This document shows positions 8,901-17,799 of a DNA stretch of 38,956 bases, in pieces. Numbering within the stretch: position 1 is the stretch's first letter; each line of letters opens with the position of its first letter. Both the position numbers and the translations under genes were made by a program. The notes beneath the pieces were generated by a model. The model did not search any database. It saw only the letters and a list, made by a program, of their open reading frames with translations, and was not told the DNA's origin. Location: assembly GCA_023392595.1 (NCBI GenBank), contig JAEVYU010000075.1, positions 1-38,956 on the forward strand. The letters run 5' to 3'. This DNA comes from Bacillota bacterium (GTDB lineage: Bacteria; Bacillota; UBA4882; UBA8346).

Positions 8901-9350
8901 ATGAGAAGCAAATTGTACGGTATTTTTTCCAATATTGATGATGCCAGGCAAGCTTTAGGCAATATTAAGAAGGAAAGCTTAAACTTAGCGGATTTGACGG
9001 TTGTTTTTGCCGATAACTCTGAGACTTTGGAGCGCAGAAGAGAATCCGATTTGGAATTGGCAAGGGATCTAGGGGATCCGGCGCTCAAATCGAACCGGGT
9101 TTGGCCGGGCTTGCAAAGCCAAAATTTATCGGGAATCGGAAAAATAAAAATCGGTTCCAGTCAGCCCCGGCCATATTCCCAATCCTCAAAAGGGACGCTG
9201 TGGCTTGATGAAAATGATTTGGCAGTCATTGGTCCACAGATAAAAGCCAATAGGGTAGCGGCCATTGTTGAAAGTGATGTCGACCTCTTGCCGAAACTGC
9301 GGTTTCTTTTGGAAAGCCAAGGCGCTTTCGTAATTTCAAACGGAGAATAA
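8901..9350 (+). CDS. Hypothetical protein, weak likeness to general stress protein 17M (YflT) domain
   Basis: A 149-residue soluble protein after a good AAAGGAG site. The first 40 residues (YGIFSNIDDARQALGNI, then DLTVVFAD) look like the alpha/beta start of YflT-type stress proteins, in which a flow-through helix follows a short strand. The central part (about 50-100) is rich in Ser, Pro and Gly and probably disordered; the end (AVIGPQIKANRVAAIVESD) again looks like an alpha/beta unit. No catalytic motif is visible. It stands 68 bases before the DUF512 gene on the same strand. The function is unknown. Confidence 0.65.
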   Translation: MRSKLYGIFSNIDDARQALGNIKKESLNLADLTVVFADNSETLERRRESDLELARDLGDPALKSNRVWPGLQSQNLSGIGKIKIGSSQPRPYSQSSKGTLWLDENDLAVIGPQIKANRVAAIVESDVDLLPKLRFLLESQGAFVISNGE

Positions 9351-9417
9351 CTTATTCCGCTCAATTTGCAGGAGTTAGTTCGCAAAACGCGAATAGTTTA
9401 CCAATCTTGGAGGACTT

Positions 9418-10779
9418 ATGGTAAATTATCAAGGCGTTCGTATTGAAGAAGTTGACCCTGGCAGTATTGCCGAAGAATTGGAGATAGAATCCGGCGATAT
9501 CCTGTTGCGGATGAATCACCATAAATTACTTGACTTTATTGATTATTTAGTGCTAAGCTCTGAAAGGCAGCTCGTGGTGGAGGTTTTAAAAAAATCCGGT
9601 GAGGTTTTGGAGATTGAATTTGAGAAAGATCCCGAAGAACCACTGGGTTTGAAATTGGAAGGAGCTATTTTCGATAAAATTAGGGTTTGTAATAATCATT
9701 GCCTTTTTTGTTTCGTCCATCAGTTACCGGCGGCTGGGCGCTCATCCTTGTATGTGAAGGATGATGACTACCGGCTTTCCTTTTTACAAGGCAGTTATAT
9801 AACCCTGACAAACTTGTCGGAAGCAGATTGGCGACGGATTGAAAAGCTCCATCTTTCCCCCTTGTATATTTCGGTCCATGCAACGGATTCAGAGGTAAGG
9901 CAAAAATTGCTCGGGCTCAAAAGCGCCGGCAAAATTATGGATCAATTAAAGCGGTTGGAAGCGGCTGGCATTACTGTCCATACCCAAGCGGTTCTTTGCC
10001 CCGGAGTCAATGATGGTCCGGTATTGGAACAAACCATCAAAGATCTTTCGGCGTTGTGGCCATCCGTGGCTAGTTTAGCGGTTGTTCCGGTGGGATTGAC
10101 AGGACACCGGCAGGGATTATACCCGCTCCAGCCTTATCAGGATGTTCAAGCGGCTGAAGTTTTGAATATCGTCCACAGTTACCAAAGAAAACTTTTCGAG
10201 AAAATAGGAACCCGATTTGTTTTTACAGCTGATGAATGGTATATTAAAGCGAGGGTAGATTTTCCCGCCGATGAAGAATATGAAGGGTATCCCCAACTGG
10301 ACAACGGGGTCGGTTTGGTTCAATGGTTTTTAACCGAATTTCGCGATGTTTTCCAGGTTTTTTTAGCGGATTTGAGGCCAATGGAAGCGGATTTGGTCGT
10401 AATTACCGGAAAATCTACAGCCGGGCTTTGGCAATCCGTTATTCAAACTTTGCAACAAGATTGTCCCGGTATTAAGCTTCGGGCTTTACCGGTACAAAAC
10501 GATTTTTTTGGCTCTACGGTCACTGTAACCGGCCTTCTCACCGGCAACGACATTATCCGGGCCATAAAAGCCGATCAAGGTTCCGAAGACAGCTGGTACT
10601 TAATACCCCAAATTACTTTGAAACAAGATCAGAATATTTTTTTAGATGATGTTTCGGTGGTCCAATTGGAAGCAGCTTGCGCACCCCGAAAAATCGAAGT
10701 CGTACCTACCAGGGCCAAGGATTGGCTTTCCTGGATCATTGAAAAAGGATGTGTTGTTGGTTGGCACAAGCGGTCATAG
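9418..10779 (+). CDS. DUF512 protein: PDZ domain plus radical-SAM-like iron-sulfur domain
   Basis: A 453-residue protein with an N-terminal PDZ-like domain (GVRIEEVDPGSIAEELEIES, about 1-70), then a CX3CX2C cluster (C91, C95, C98 in CNNHCLFC) typical of [4Fe-4S] radical-SAM enzymes, and a C-terminal DUF512 region (LLTGNDII near 375). This architecture, encoded next to der, is widespread in Firmicutes and cyanobacteria; no substrate is known to me. Start ATG after GGAGG. Its last 19 bases overlap der, suggesting co-transcription and translational coupling with the ribosome-assembly GTPase. Confidence 0.9.
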   Translation: MVNYQGVRIEEVDPGSIAEELEIESGDILLRMNHHKLLDFIDYLVLSSERQLVVEVLKKSGEVLEIEFEKDPEEPLGLKLEGAIFDKIRVCNNHCLFCFVHQLPAAGRSSLYVKDDDYRLSFLQGSYITLTNLSEADWRRIEKLHLSPLYISVHATDSEVRQKLLGLKSAGKIMDQLKRLEAAGITVHTQAVLCPGVNDGPVLEQTIKDLSALWPSVASLAVVPVGLTGHRQGLYPLQPYQDVQAAEVLNIVHSYQRKLFEKIGTRFVFTADEWYIKARVDFPADEEYEGYPQLDNGVGLVQWFLTEFRDVFQVFLADLRPMEADLVVITGKSTAGLWQSVIQTLQQDCPGIKLRALPVQNDFFGSTVTVTGLLTGNDIIRAIKADQGSEDSWYLIPQITLKQDQNIFLDDVSVVQLEAACAPRKIEVVPTRAKDWLSWIIEKGCVVGWHKRS

Positions 10780-12092
10780 CCATTGTGGGGCGGCCCAATG
10801 TCGGGAAGTCTACCTTATTTAACCGGATTGCCAGGCAGCGTTTAGCGATTGTCGAAGATACGCCTGGCGTTACCCGGGATCGTTTATATGCAAATGGAGA
10901 GTGGTTGGGACGGCAGTTTTTACTGATTGATACCGGCGGAATTACGGATGCCAAGGATACCATTCAGACCCAGATTAGGAATCAAGTAGAGTTGGCGCTG
11001 GAAGAAGCGGACGCTATTATAATGGTGGTTGATGGCCGGGAGTCTTTAACTTCCTCCGATCACCAAGTGGCAACCTTGCTCCGGAAAACCAATAAACCGG
11101 TCGTGCTGGCTATGAATAAAATCGATAATTTCACGGAAGCCGCCGACCCGGAAGTATACCGCTTGGGGCTTGGAGAACCGGTGCTGGTTTCTGCCGAACA
11201 CGGTAAAAATATCGGCGATCTTTTGGATCAAGTCTTGAGTCAAATCCCTATGGGAGAAGAAGATACCGATCTGGATAGCATTCGGGTCACTTTCGTGGGA
11301 CGACCCAATGTGGGAAAATCGTCGCTGGTCAATGCATTATTAGGTCAGTCCCGGGTTATTGTGAGCGCCGAGCCGGGGACGACACGGGATGCAATTGATA
11401 CCCCCCTTATCGTAGAGGATAAACAATATCTATTGGTTGATACGGCGGGAATCCGGCGTAAATCCAAAGTCGAGGAGGCGGTAGAGTATTACAGCGTCCT
11501 GCGGGCTTTAAAAGCGGTAGAACGGTCTGATGTAGTGATATTGGTTTTGGATGCTTTGGCAGTAGAGGCCAGTGGCGGCGTAGCCGAACAGGATTTGAAA
11601 ATTGCCGGAATTATTCGGGATGCCGGAAAAGCCTGTTTCATCTTGGTAAATAAATGGGATGCGGTGGAAAAAAATCAGGGTTCAACGGCTGAGTTTACCG
11701 AAAAAATCCGTTCATCCATGGATTTTTTAGATTATGCGCCGATCATTTTTGTTTCAGCCCAATCAGGACAGCGTTTATCGAAAATTATCCCTACCGTCGA
11801 TCAGGTGATGGAAAGTTATACTTTTCGAATTCCCACCAACCGGCTCAATGCAATCGTTTCGGAAGCAATCGCTTTACACAGCCCGCCATCGCGTAAAGGA
11901 AGGATCTTTAAAATTTATTTCAGCAATCAAGTTGCGGTAAAACCGCCAAAATTTCTTTTCACTGTCAATGATGCTGAGGGTATGCATTTTTCCTATCAAC
12001 GTTATCTGGAAAATAAAATCCGCGAATATTTCGCTTTTAGCGGCACACCTATTCAATTTGATTTAGCAGTCAAGCATAAAAAACAGGAGTGA
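10761..12092 (+). CDS. der: Ribosome biogenesis GTPase Der (EngA)
   Basis: Tandem-GTPase protein needed for 50S subunit assembly. Two G domains are seen, each with a P-loop GRPNVGKS (the second near residue 183), DTGG/DTAG switch motifs and NKID/NKWD base-recognition motifs, followed by the C-terminal KH-like domain (PPKFLFTVND). I chose TTG 10761 because MAQAVIAIVGRPNVGKS matches the family start; an ATG at 10749 would add MCCW and has its purine tract directly abutting the start codon. It overlaps the DUF512 gene and is followed 9 bases later by plsY. Confidence 0.96.
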   Translation: MAQAVIAIVGRPNVGKSTLFNRIARQRLAIVEDTPGVTRDRLYANGEWLGRQFLLIDTGGITDAKDTIQTQIRNQVELALEEADAIIMVVDGRESLTSSDHQVATLLRKTNKPVVLAMNKIDNFTEAADPEVYRLGLGEPVLVSAEHGKNIGDLLDQVLSQIPMGEEDTDLDSIRVTFVGRPNVGKSSLVNALLGQSRVIVSAEPGTTRDAIDTPLIVEDKQYLLVDTAGIRRKSKVEEAVEYYSVLRALKAVERSDVVILVLDALAVEASGGVAEQDLKIAGIIRDAGKACFILVNKWDAVEKNQGSTAEFTEKIRSSMDFLDYAPIIFVSAQSGQRLSKIIPTVDQVMESYTFRIPTNRLNAIVSEAIALHSPPSRKGRIFKIYFSNQVAVKPPKFLFTVNDAEGMHFSYQRYLENKIREYFAFSGTPIQFDLAVKHKKQE

Positions 12093-12100
12093 GCTAGATA

Positions 12101-12724
12101 ATGATATGGCAAACAGTTTTGATTTTGGTTGGAAGTTATTTGATCGGTTCCATTGTCACCAGTGATATTGTAACGCATTTTAAGAAAACCGATTTACGAA
12201 GTCAGGGTAGTGGCAATGTGGGCGCCACCAATGCTTTTAGGGTGCTGGGTTCGTTTTATGGGGCGGTTGTACTGGTTGGAGATGTTTTAAAAGGGGTTCT
12301 TGCCGTTTTGTTGGGCCGTTGGCTAAATCCTTTTCCTCATTTCGATATGGCTATTTTAGCCGCTGTTTTAGTAATTGTCGGCCATAATTGGCCCATTTTT
12401 GCTAAATTCAAAGGCGGCAAGGGGATAGCTACATCACTCGGGGCAATCATCGCTTTAACTCCCTACAGTCTTCTGGTAATCATCCCTCTTTGGCTGGCGG
12501 TTTTTTTCATATCGGGATACGTTTCATTAGCTTCCATAATCGTAGCAGTATCTTATCCCATTGCAGTGTTTTTATTTTATTCATTGGACCTGTATAAACT
12601 ATTATTTGCCATCATCATTGCCATTTTGGCGCTTTACCGTCATAAGAGCAATTTTGGTCGTTTGATTCATGGTCAGGAACATCGCATCTTGTATCAGCAT
12701 CGAAAAGGAGCCAAAGAGAAATGA
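12101..12724 (+). CDS. plsY: Glycerol-3-phosphate acyltransferase PlsY
   Basis: Membrane enzyme that acylates glycerol-3-phosphate from acyl-phosphate, the first step of phospholipid synthesis. The 207 residues contain the family loops: GSIVTSDIV near 17, GSGNVGATNAFR near 39, GHNWPIFAKFKGGKGIAT near 100, and a basic end with HRKSNFGRLIHGQE. Several hydrophobic spans match the five-TM topology. The canonical IP of the first loop is replaced by VT in GSIVTSD. It overlaps gpsA by four bases (ATGA), so both glycerophosphate genes form one unit with der. Confidence 0.95.
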   Translation: MIWQTVLILVGSYLIGSIVTSDIVTHFKKTDLRSQGSGNVGATNAFRVLGSFYGAVVLVGDVLKGVLAVLLGRWLNPFPHFDMAILAAVLVIVGHNWPIFAKFKGGKGIATSLGAIIALTPYSLLVIIPLWLAVFFISGYVSLASIIVAVSYPIAVFLFYSLDLYKLLFAIIIAILALYRHKSNFGRLIHGQEHRILYQHRKGAKEK

Positions 12725-13755
12725 ATGAAATTGGAGTTATTGGTGGCGGAGGCTGGGGCACCGCTTTGGCAAAATTGTGCACCGAAAAGGGCTTTTCAGT
12801 CGATATTTGGGTCCGTGAACCTGAAGTCGCAGAAGAAATAAACAGTAAGCACACAAACAATACTTTTTTGCCCGGTGTGGTCTTGCCCCAGGATTTGCGG
12901 GCAAGCGCTTCTTTGGAAAATGTCGTCAAGAATAAAAAATACTTAATTACGGCAGTGCCTACCCAATGGGTGCGCTCGGTTGCCCGGCAAATGGGGCCCA
13001 TTGTTGCTAAAGATGCCATCATTATTAGTGTTTCCAAAGGACTTGAGGTTCAGAGTTTGAAAACGCTCACCTCAGTGCTGGAAGAAGAATTGCCGGGACT
13101 TGATCCGGGTGCTATCGTGGCTTTATCCGGACCCAATCATGCCGAAGAAGTAGCCAGAAATATTCCTTCTGCTACTGTAGTTGCCACGCCGGTGTTGAGA
13201 TATGCGGAAGAAATTCAAGATTTGTTAATATCGCCTCGTTTTCGGGTATATACCAATCCGGACCGCACCGGAGTACAACTGGGAGGGGCTTTGAAGAACG
13301 TCATCGCTTTGGCAGCCGGGATTTCGGATGGCCTCGGCTTTGGAGACAATTCAAAGGCCGCTTTGGTTACCAGGGGATTATCGGAAATTGCCCGTTTAGG
13401 AGCAGCCATGGGCGCAAAAACGCCAACTTTCGCCGGCTTGTCCGGCATGGGGGATCTTTTTGTTACCGCAGCCAGTAAACATAGCCGGAATGCCTGGGCC
13501 GGTCGTGAACTTGGCAGTGGGAAAAGCCTGGAAGAAATCACGGCTTCCACCAAAATGGTGGTTGAAGGAGTGACAACGACACAGGCCGCCTATGAACTGG
13601 CAAAGCAATTAAATATTGAGATGCCGATTACCTCCATTACCTATCAAATTTTATTCAAAGGAATGCCGCCCCATGATGGAGTTGCCCAATTGATGGAGCG
13701 AATGCGGACCCATGAAATGGAAGAGGTTGTCTCAGCGACGTACAGTTGGATTTAA
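12721..13755 (+). CDS. gpsA: NAD(P)H-dependent glycerol-3-phosphate dehydrogenase
   Basis: Produces the glycerol-3-phosphate that PlsY uses. The 344 residues show the Rossmann GGGGWGTALA at the N-terminus, the SGPNHAEEVA active-site region and the catalytic lysine in GGALKNVIALAAG, the standard GpsA set. The start overlaps the plsY stop. Two terminators follow at 13790 and 13844, ending the der-plsY-gpsA transcript before spoIVA. Confidence 0.97.
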   Translation: MNEIGVIGGGGWGTALAKLCTEKGFSVDIWVREPEVAEEINSKHTNNTFLPGVVLPQDLRASASLENVVKNKKYLITAVPTQWVRSVARQMGPIVAKDAIIISVSKGLEVQSLKTLTSVLEEELPGLDPGAIVALSGPNHAEEVARNIPSATVVATPVLRYAEEIQDLLISPRFRVYTNPDRTGVQLGGALKNVIALAAGISDGLGFGDNSKAALVTRGLSEIARLGAAMGAKTPTFAGLSGMGDLFVTAASKHSRNAWAGRELGSGKSLEEITASTKMVVEGVTTTQAAYELAKQLNIEMPITSITYQILFKGMPPHDGVAQLMERMRTHEMEEVVSATYSWI

Positions 13756-13789
13756 TAAAGTGAAAAAGAATAGAAAAATAGAATTCAGG

Positions 13790-13834
13790 AGTCGGAATCC
13801 AGAAGAATGATGGCATTCCGACTTTTGAATTTTT
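13790..13834 (+). terminator. Rho-independent terminator after gpsA
   Basis: AGTCGGAAT (13790-13798) pairs with ATTCCGACT (13815-13823), extended inside by CCA/TGG, followed by TTTGAATTTTT. Confidence 0.8.
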
Positions 13835-13843
13835 AGGTTAATC

Positions 13844-13865
13844 GCTCCCATCCGGAGCTTTTTTT
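13844..13865 (+). terminator. Second terminator after gpsA
   Basis: GCTCC (13844-13848) and GGAGC (13854-13858) form a short stem followed by seven Ts. It backs up the terminator just upstream and isolates spoIVA from the der operon. Confidence 0.65.
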
Positions 13866-14039
13866 GTCCAATTATTATGGATGATTAGTTATATTGATGT
13901 GGCGCTGTCAATATATATATACTGTTTATGGGCAACTCTGTAGGCCGGCGAAGGAGGGATGAAACAATTCCCGTATTTAAATCATTTAGAGGGCAAGAGC
14001 GCGCAAATACGCCAATGGGCGTTGAAAGGGGGGGAAAAG

Positions 14040-15515
14040 ATGAAGACTTATGATGTCTTGCGAGATATTGCCGAACGGACTGATGGTGATATTTATATTG
14101 GTGTGGTGGGACCGGTGCGTACGGGAAAGTCTACCTTCATCAAGAAATTTATGGAGCAACTGGTGATTCCGAATATTGCAAATTCCTATGACCGGGAAAG
14201 GGCCCAAGATGAATTGCCGCAAAGTGGAAATGGCCGGACGATCATGACAACGGAGCCGAAATTTGTTCCGAGCGAAGCGGTCGAAGTCAGTGTGGGCGAT
14301 GTTCACTTTAAAGTCCGTTTGGTTGATTGTGTTGGCTATGCAGTTGATGGGGCCGTGGGCTATGAAGATGAGCATGGTCCAAGAATGGTGATTACGCCTT
14401 GGCTGGAAACACCGATTAGTTTTGTGGAAGCATCCGAGATGGGGACTAAAAAGGTGATTAACGATCACTCCACGATTGGACTGGTGGTTACAACCGACGG
14501 TAGCATTACGGATCTTTCCAGGCAACAGTATATCAATGCCGAGGAAAGGGTGATCAATGAGCTCAAAGCATTAGGAAAACCGTTTGTAGTCATTTTAAAT
14601 TCCATTCATCCCGGTGAAGCCGAGACCCAGGATTTAGCCGCAGATTTACAAAATAAATATAGTGTGCCGGTTTTAACTATGGATTGTTTGCATTTAAAAA
14701 CGGAACAGATTGAAAGTGTGGTCCAAGAGTTGCTTTATATGTTTCCGGTTCGGGAAATCCGGATTGATTTTCCAAAATGGATTGAGGAACTTGAAACGGA
14801 TCATTGGTTGCGATCTCGGTTTGAAAACGCGATATACTCTGCAGTCGGCGAGGTAAACCGGGTTAGAGATATTCACGGGATGGTTGGCGCTTTGAAAAAT
14901 GTCGAAGATGTCCAGGAAGTCGTGATTGATAAGATTGACCTCGGTGAAGGAACTTTACATCTTGAGATTCGGACTGATCGCGCCCTGTTCTACCGGGTAT
15001 TGGAAGAACAATCGGGATTTGTTATCAACGGCGACCATCATTTATTAAAAATTATGCAAGAGCTTTCGACGGCCAAACGGGAATATGATAAAGTTGCCGA
15101 TGCGTTAGCCCAGGTCAGGCAGACGGGTTATGGCGTTGTGCAGCCGGTGTTATCGGAGCTAACTTTGGCAGATCCTGAATTGATCAAACATGGACACCGT
15201 TTCGGGGTTAAGCTGAAAGCCAGCGCACCCTCGATTCATATGATCCGGGCCGAAATCAATACCGAAGTAACCCCTATTGTCGGGACAGAAAAACAAGGGG
15301 AAGAATTTGTAAAATATTTGACGGAAGAATTTGAGAAAGATCCATCCCGGATTTGGCAGACGGATTTCTTTGGGAAAACCATGTATGACTTGGTAAAAGA
15401 AGGCATTCAGGTTAAACTTACGCGAATGCCCGAGGATGCTCAAGAAAAATTGCAAGAGACTTTAACCAAGATCTTGAATGAAGGCAGCGGGGGGCTAATC
15501 TGTATTATTCTTTAA
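14040..15515 (+). CDS. spoIVA: Stage IV sporulation protein A, spore coat basement ATPase
   Basis: Morphogenetic ATPase that polymerises on the forespore surface as the base of the spore coat, made in the mother cell under sigma-E in Bacillus. The protein from ATG 14040 has 491 residues, one fewer than the B. subtilis protein as I recall it. The P-loop is GPVRTGKST near residue 23, preceded by the family phrase DIAERTDGDIYIGVV. The in-frame ATG at 13959 would add 27 unrelated residues, while 14040 follows a purine-rich GGGGGG tract. The C-terminus (GSGGLICIIL) keeps the conserved tail. AT-rich DNA at 13885-13930 may hold a sporulation promoter, but I cannot define its boxes with confidence. 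Confidence 0.97.
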   Translation: MKTYDVLRDIAERTDGDIYIGVVGPVRTGKSTFIKKFMEQLVIPNIANSYDRERAQDELPQSGNGRTIMTTEPKFVPSEAVEVSVGDVHFKVRLVDCVGYAVDGAVGYEDEHGPRMVITPWLETPISFVEASEMGTKKVINDHSTIGLVVTTDGSITDLSRQQYINAEERVINELKALGKPFVVILNSIHPGEAETQDLAADLQNKYSVPVLTMDCLHLKTEQIESVVQELLYMFPVREIRIDFPKWIEELETDHWLRSRFENAIYSAVGEVNRVRDIHGMVGALKNVEDVQEVVIDKIDLGEGTLHLEIRTDRALFYRVLEEQSGFVINGDHHLLKIMQELSTAKREYDKVADALAQVRQTGYGVVQPVLSELTLADPELIKHGHRFGVKLKASAPSIHMIRAEINTEVTPIVGTEKQGEEFVKYLTEEFEKDPSRIWQTDFFGKTMYDLVKEGIQVKLTRMPEDAQEKLQETLTKILNEGSGGLICIIL

Positions 15516-15541
15516 GTTAAGTATATACCGGCACTTGTTGT

Positions 15542-15568
15542 AAATGGTCCAAGCAGACCATTTTTTTT
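15542..15568 (+). terminator. Rho-independent terminator after spoIVA
   Basis: AAATGGTC (15542-15549) pairs with GACCATTT (15556-15563), loop of six, followed by a run of Ts. Confidence 0.85.
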
Positions 15569-15852
15569 ATTCTATAAAGAACTTTTTTAGTATGTGGAAG
15601 GGGAGGACAAGATTAGGTACGGTTGGTTAAGGTTTTTAAAAAAAATTATGGTCATTTCGGAATAAAATATCTAATATAGCAGGAGAAATTCCCGAAACAC
15701 AGTGCCACATTGAAAAAAATCAGATTTTTTTTGTTTGAAAAGCAGGAGATGGGGGAAGAATCTAGAATAAACAGTATAGCATTATTTTCCAAGTTTATAC
15801 CGTTTTATTACTGAACTATTTTCCACTTCTTTCGGAAGGAGGTGAATTATGA
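15569..15852. other. Non-coding leader region of hbs
   Basis: About 280 bases without a gene. It is AT-rich and contains an A-run/T-run inverted repeat at 15713-15732 and a purine-rich stretch (GGAGATGGGGGAAG) near 15746. The hbs promoter must lie here, but no clear -35/-10 pair stands out. The hbs ribosome binding site AAGGAGGTGA is at about 15836-15845. Confidence 0.4.
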
Positions 15853-16131
15853 ATGACCAAAACCGAACTCATCGATAAAATTGCCGAAAAGAGTGGTTTA
15901 ACAAAGAAAGATTCTGGGAAGGCGATTGATGCGATTATTGGCGCTATGACCCAAAGTCTTTCAAAAGGTGAAAAGGTTCAATTAGTCGGCTTCGGTAGTT
16001 TTGAAGTCCGTAAGAGAGAGGCCCGTAAAGGCCGCAATCCTCAAACTGGCGCTGAAATTAAAATCGCAGCTAGGAAGGTTCCTGTATTTAAGGCTGGTAA
16101 AGCTTTAAAGGATGCCGTAGGTAAGAAGTGA
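15853..16131 (+). CDS. hbs: DNA-binding protein HU
   Basis: Small histone-like nucleoid protein, 92 residues, beginning MTKTELIDKIAEKSG and carrying the DNA-binding arm signature GFGSFEVRKREARKGRNPQT. Its place after spoIVA matches the Bacillus order. A perfect AAGGAGGTGA site precedes two nearby ATGs: one at 15849 in the wrong frame and the real one at 15853. Confidence 0.97.
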   Translation: MTKTELIDKIAEKSGLTKKDSGKAIDAIIGAMTQSLSKGEKVQLVGFGSFEVRKREARKGRNPQTGAEIKIAARKVPVFKAGKALKDAVGKK

Positions 16132-16140
16132 TGAAAAATT

Positions 16141-16167
16141 AGGCCCTGATTTTCGGGCCTTTTTTTT
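16141..16167 (+). terminator. Rho-independent terminator after hbs
   Basis: AGGCCC (16141-16146) pairs with GGGCCT (16155-16160), followed by a run of eight Ts. Confidence 0.9.
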
Positions 16168-16200
16168 ATGTCCATGTCGCATGTCTGCAACCTCCGGTTC

Positions 16201-16240
16201 TGCCCCCGAGTTTAAAGGAATATGTTTAGATGAGGGGGCA
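16201..16240 (+). promoter_or_regulatory. Hairpin that would hide the pdaB ribosome binding site
   Basis: TGCCCCC (16201-16207) pairs perfectly with GGGGGCA (16234-16240). The 3' arm contains the GAGGGGG that serves as ribosome binding site for the ATG at 16247. In a long transcript the site would be masked; a transcript starting inside the 26-base loop would lack the 5' arm. The regulatory role is inferred. Confidence 0.5.
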
Positions 16241-16246
16241 AAAGGG

Positions 16247-16999
16247 ATGAAGATTTTCTATGCTAAAAGAACTTTGATTATTTTTTTTGCATTCATGGTT
16301 GTTTTTATTTTGGGATATTTCAGCGGCAAGTTTACAAGTGGCGGAATGTTGCCGACCATGGGCTTAATCGCCAGAGAAATGCCGATTTTTTCGGTGAAAA
16401 AGTCCGGAGAAGTCTGTCTGACTTTCGACATCAGCTGGGGGGAAAAAACGCTGCCTTTGGTGTTGAAGGTGCTTCAGGATAACCAGGTTCCGGCAACTTT
16501 CTTTCTATCCGGCCCATGGGCCATTCAACATCCTGAGCTGGTCAAAGCGATTGTAGGTGGCGGTCATGAAGTTGCCAGTCACGGTGATAAGCATGTTAAC
16601 CTCAGTCAGTACTCGAAAGAAGAAGTGAAAGAAAATATATCCAAAGCCTATGATGACCTGCTGGCCGCGGCAGGCCGGGTAGCCCCGTTTTTCCGCCCGC
16701 CCAACGGGGATTATGATGATGTGGTCATTGATACCGCCAGGGAATTGGGGTTCGAAACCGTAATCTGGGCGGTGGATTCTTTGGACTGGAAAAACCCAGG
16801 GCCCGACTACATGATGGACCGGGTCTTAAAAAGGACCTTTCCCGGCGCCATCATTCTTTGCCATGCCAGTGACTCCAGCAAAGAAATTCATTTGGCCTTA
16901 CCCGGAATCATCAAGGGATTGCGGGCCAAAGAATATAAATTGGTAACCCTATCCCAACTGGTAAAGGGTGGTGCCGTTCAAAGGACCGATCCCCGGTAA
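16247..16999 (+). CDS. pdaB: Sporulation polysaccharide deacetylase, PdaB type
   Basis: NodB-fold protein of the PdaB family, needed for spore cortex maintenance in Bacillus. From ATG 16247 it has 250 residues, close to the B. subtilis protein (about 254). An N-terminal membrane anchor (TLIIFFAFMVVFILGYFSG, about 7-25) is followed by the deacetylase domain with TFDISWG, ATFFLSG, HEVASHGDKHVN, RPPNGDYDD and CHASDSS. The first motif has TFDI where active deacetylases have TFDD, as is usual in this family. An in-frame ATG at 16181 would add 22 residues and lacks a good ribosome binding site. hbs upstream is closed by a terminator, so pdaB probably has its own promoter. Confidence 0.93.
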   Translation: MKIFYAKRTLIIFFAFMVVFILGYFSGKFTSGGMLPTMGLIAREMPIFSVKKSGEVCLTFDISWGEKTLPLVLKVLQDNQVPATFFLSGPWAIQHPELVKAIVGGGHEVASHGDKHVNLSQYSKEEVKENISKAYDDLLAAAGRVAPFFRPPNGDYDDVVIDTARELGFETVIWAVDSLDWKNPGPDYMMDRVLKRTFPGAIILCHASDSSKEIHLALPGIIKGLRAKEYKLVTLSQLVKGGAVQRTDPR

Positions 17000-17040
17000 T
17001 TTTTAGAAAACAAGCCAAGAATATATATTTCTGAAATCAA

Positions 17041-17106
17041 AGCAAGAAAAAGAGTAACGAATTAACTGGAACTGTTTTATTCGGCACTCTGCGGCTTGCT
17101 TTTTTT
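17041..17106 (+). terminator. Terminator after pdaB
   Basis: AGCAAG (17041-17046) pairs with CTTGCT (17095-17100) and AGAGT (17051-17055) with ACTCT (17086-17090), followed by a T-run to 17107. The stem is interrupted by an internal loop. Confidence 0.6.
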
Positions 17107-17208
17107 ATTCTCAAAAATAAAATATATGTTATAATTGTCTGTGCCGAAATTTTTATTTACGGATTACGTTTTCAATCTAATATAACGAAAATAACAGGAG
17201 TGAAATGA

Positions 17209-17787
17209 ATGCCTAAAAAGCCCGTTAAAAAAATTGTCTCCCAGCCCAATAAGGCCGAAGGGTACAGTTTTCGCCGCTTTTTAAAGGATGTTTATGAAGT
17301 CGTGGTACCGGCCGTGATTTTATTTTTAATTATTCATACTTTTTTTCTCCAGGCTCAGGTTGTGCCATCGCCCTCAATGCATCCTACGATTATGGTTCGC
17401 GATCAATTTTTATTGAATAAGACAGCCTATTGGTTTGAAAAACCGCAACGTTTTGACATTGTTGTTTTTAAGCCGCCGGCGGCGGCTGAGTTTAATGGTG
17501 ATTTTGTGAAAAGAATCATCGGGCTGCCGGGGGAGACCATCAAGGTCCAGGGCGGTGTGGTTTATATCAATAATAAACCGTTGAAAGAACCTTTTATCAC
17601 GCCGGACCGGGCCCCGGTCGCCGATTACAGCCCTTTTATCATCCCCGACAATGAAGTCTTTACAATGGGTGATAACCGGAACAACAGTAAAGATAGCCGG
17701 TATTGGGGCGCTTTGCCGATTAATAACATCAAGGGTAAAGCCTGGTGGCGGTATTGGCCGGTCAACCGGATGGGATTGGTAAAATAA
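17209..17787 (+). CDS. lepB: Signal peptidase I
   Basis: Membrane-bound type I leader peptidase of 192 residues, typical of the Gram-positive form. One N-terminal membrane span (about 30-47) precedes the catalytic serine S56 in PSPSMHPT and the lysine K101 in DFVKRIIGLPGE; the C-terminal box GDNRNNSKDSR is also present. Start ATG 17209 after an AGGAGTG site. A perfect TATAAT at 17130-17135 could be its -10 box, but the -35 is poor. It is monocistronic, flanked by the pdaB terminator and a palindromic repeat. Confidence 0.95.
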   Translation: MPKKPVKKIVSQPNKAEGYSFRRFLKDVYEVVVPAVILFLIIHTFFLQAQVVPSPSMHPTIMVRDQFLLNKTAYWFEKPQRFDIVVFKPPAAAEFNGDFVKRIIGLPGETIKVQGGVVYINNKPLKEPFITPDRAPVADYSPFIIPDNEVFTMGDNRNNSKDSRYWGALPINNIKGKAWWRYWPVNRMGLVK

Positions 17788-17799
17788 AAGCGTTATGGC

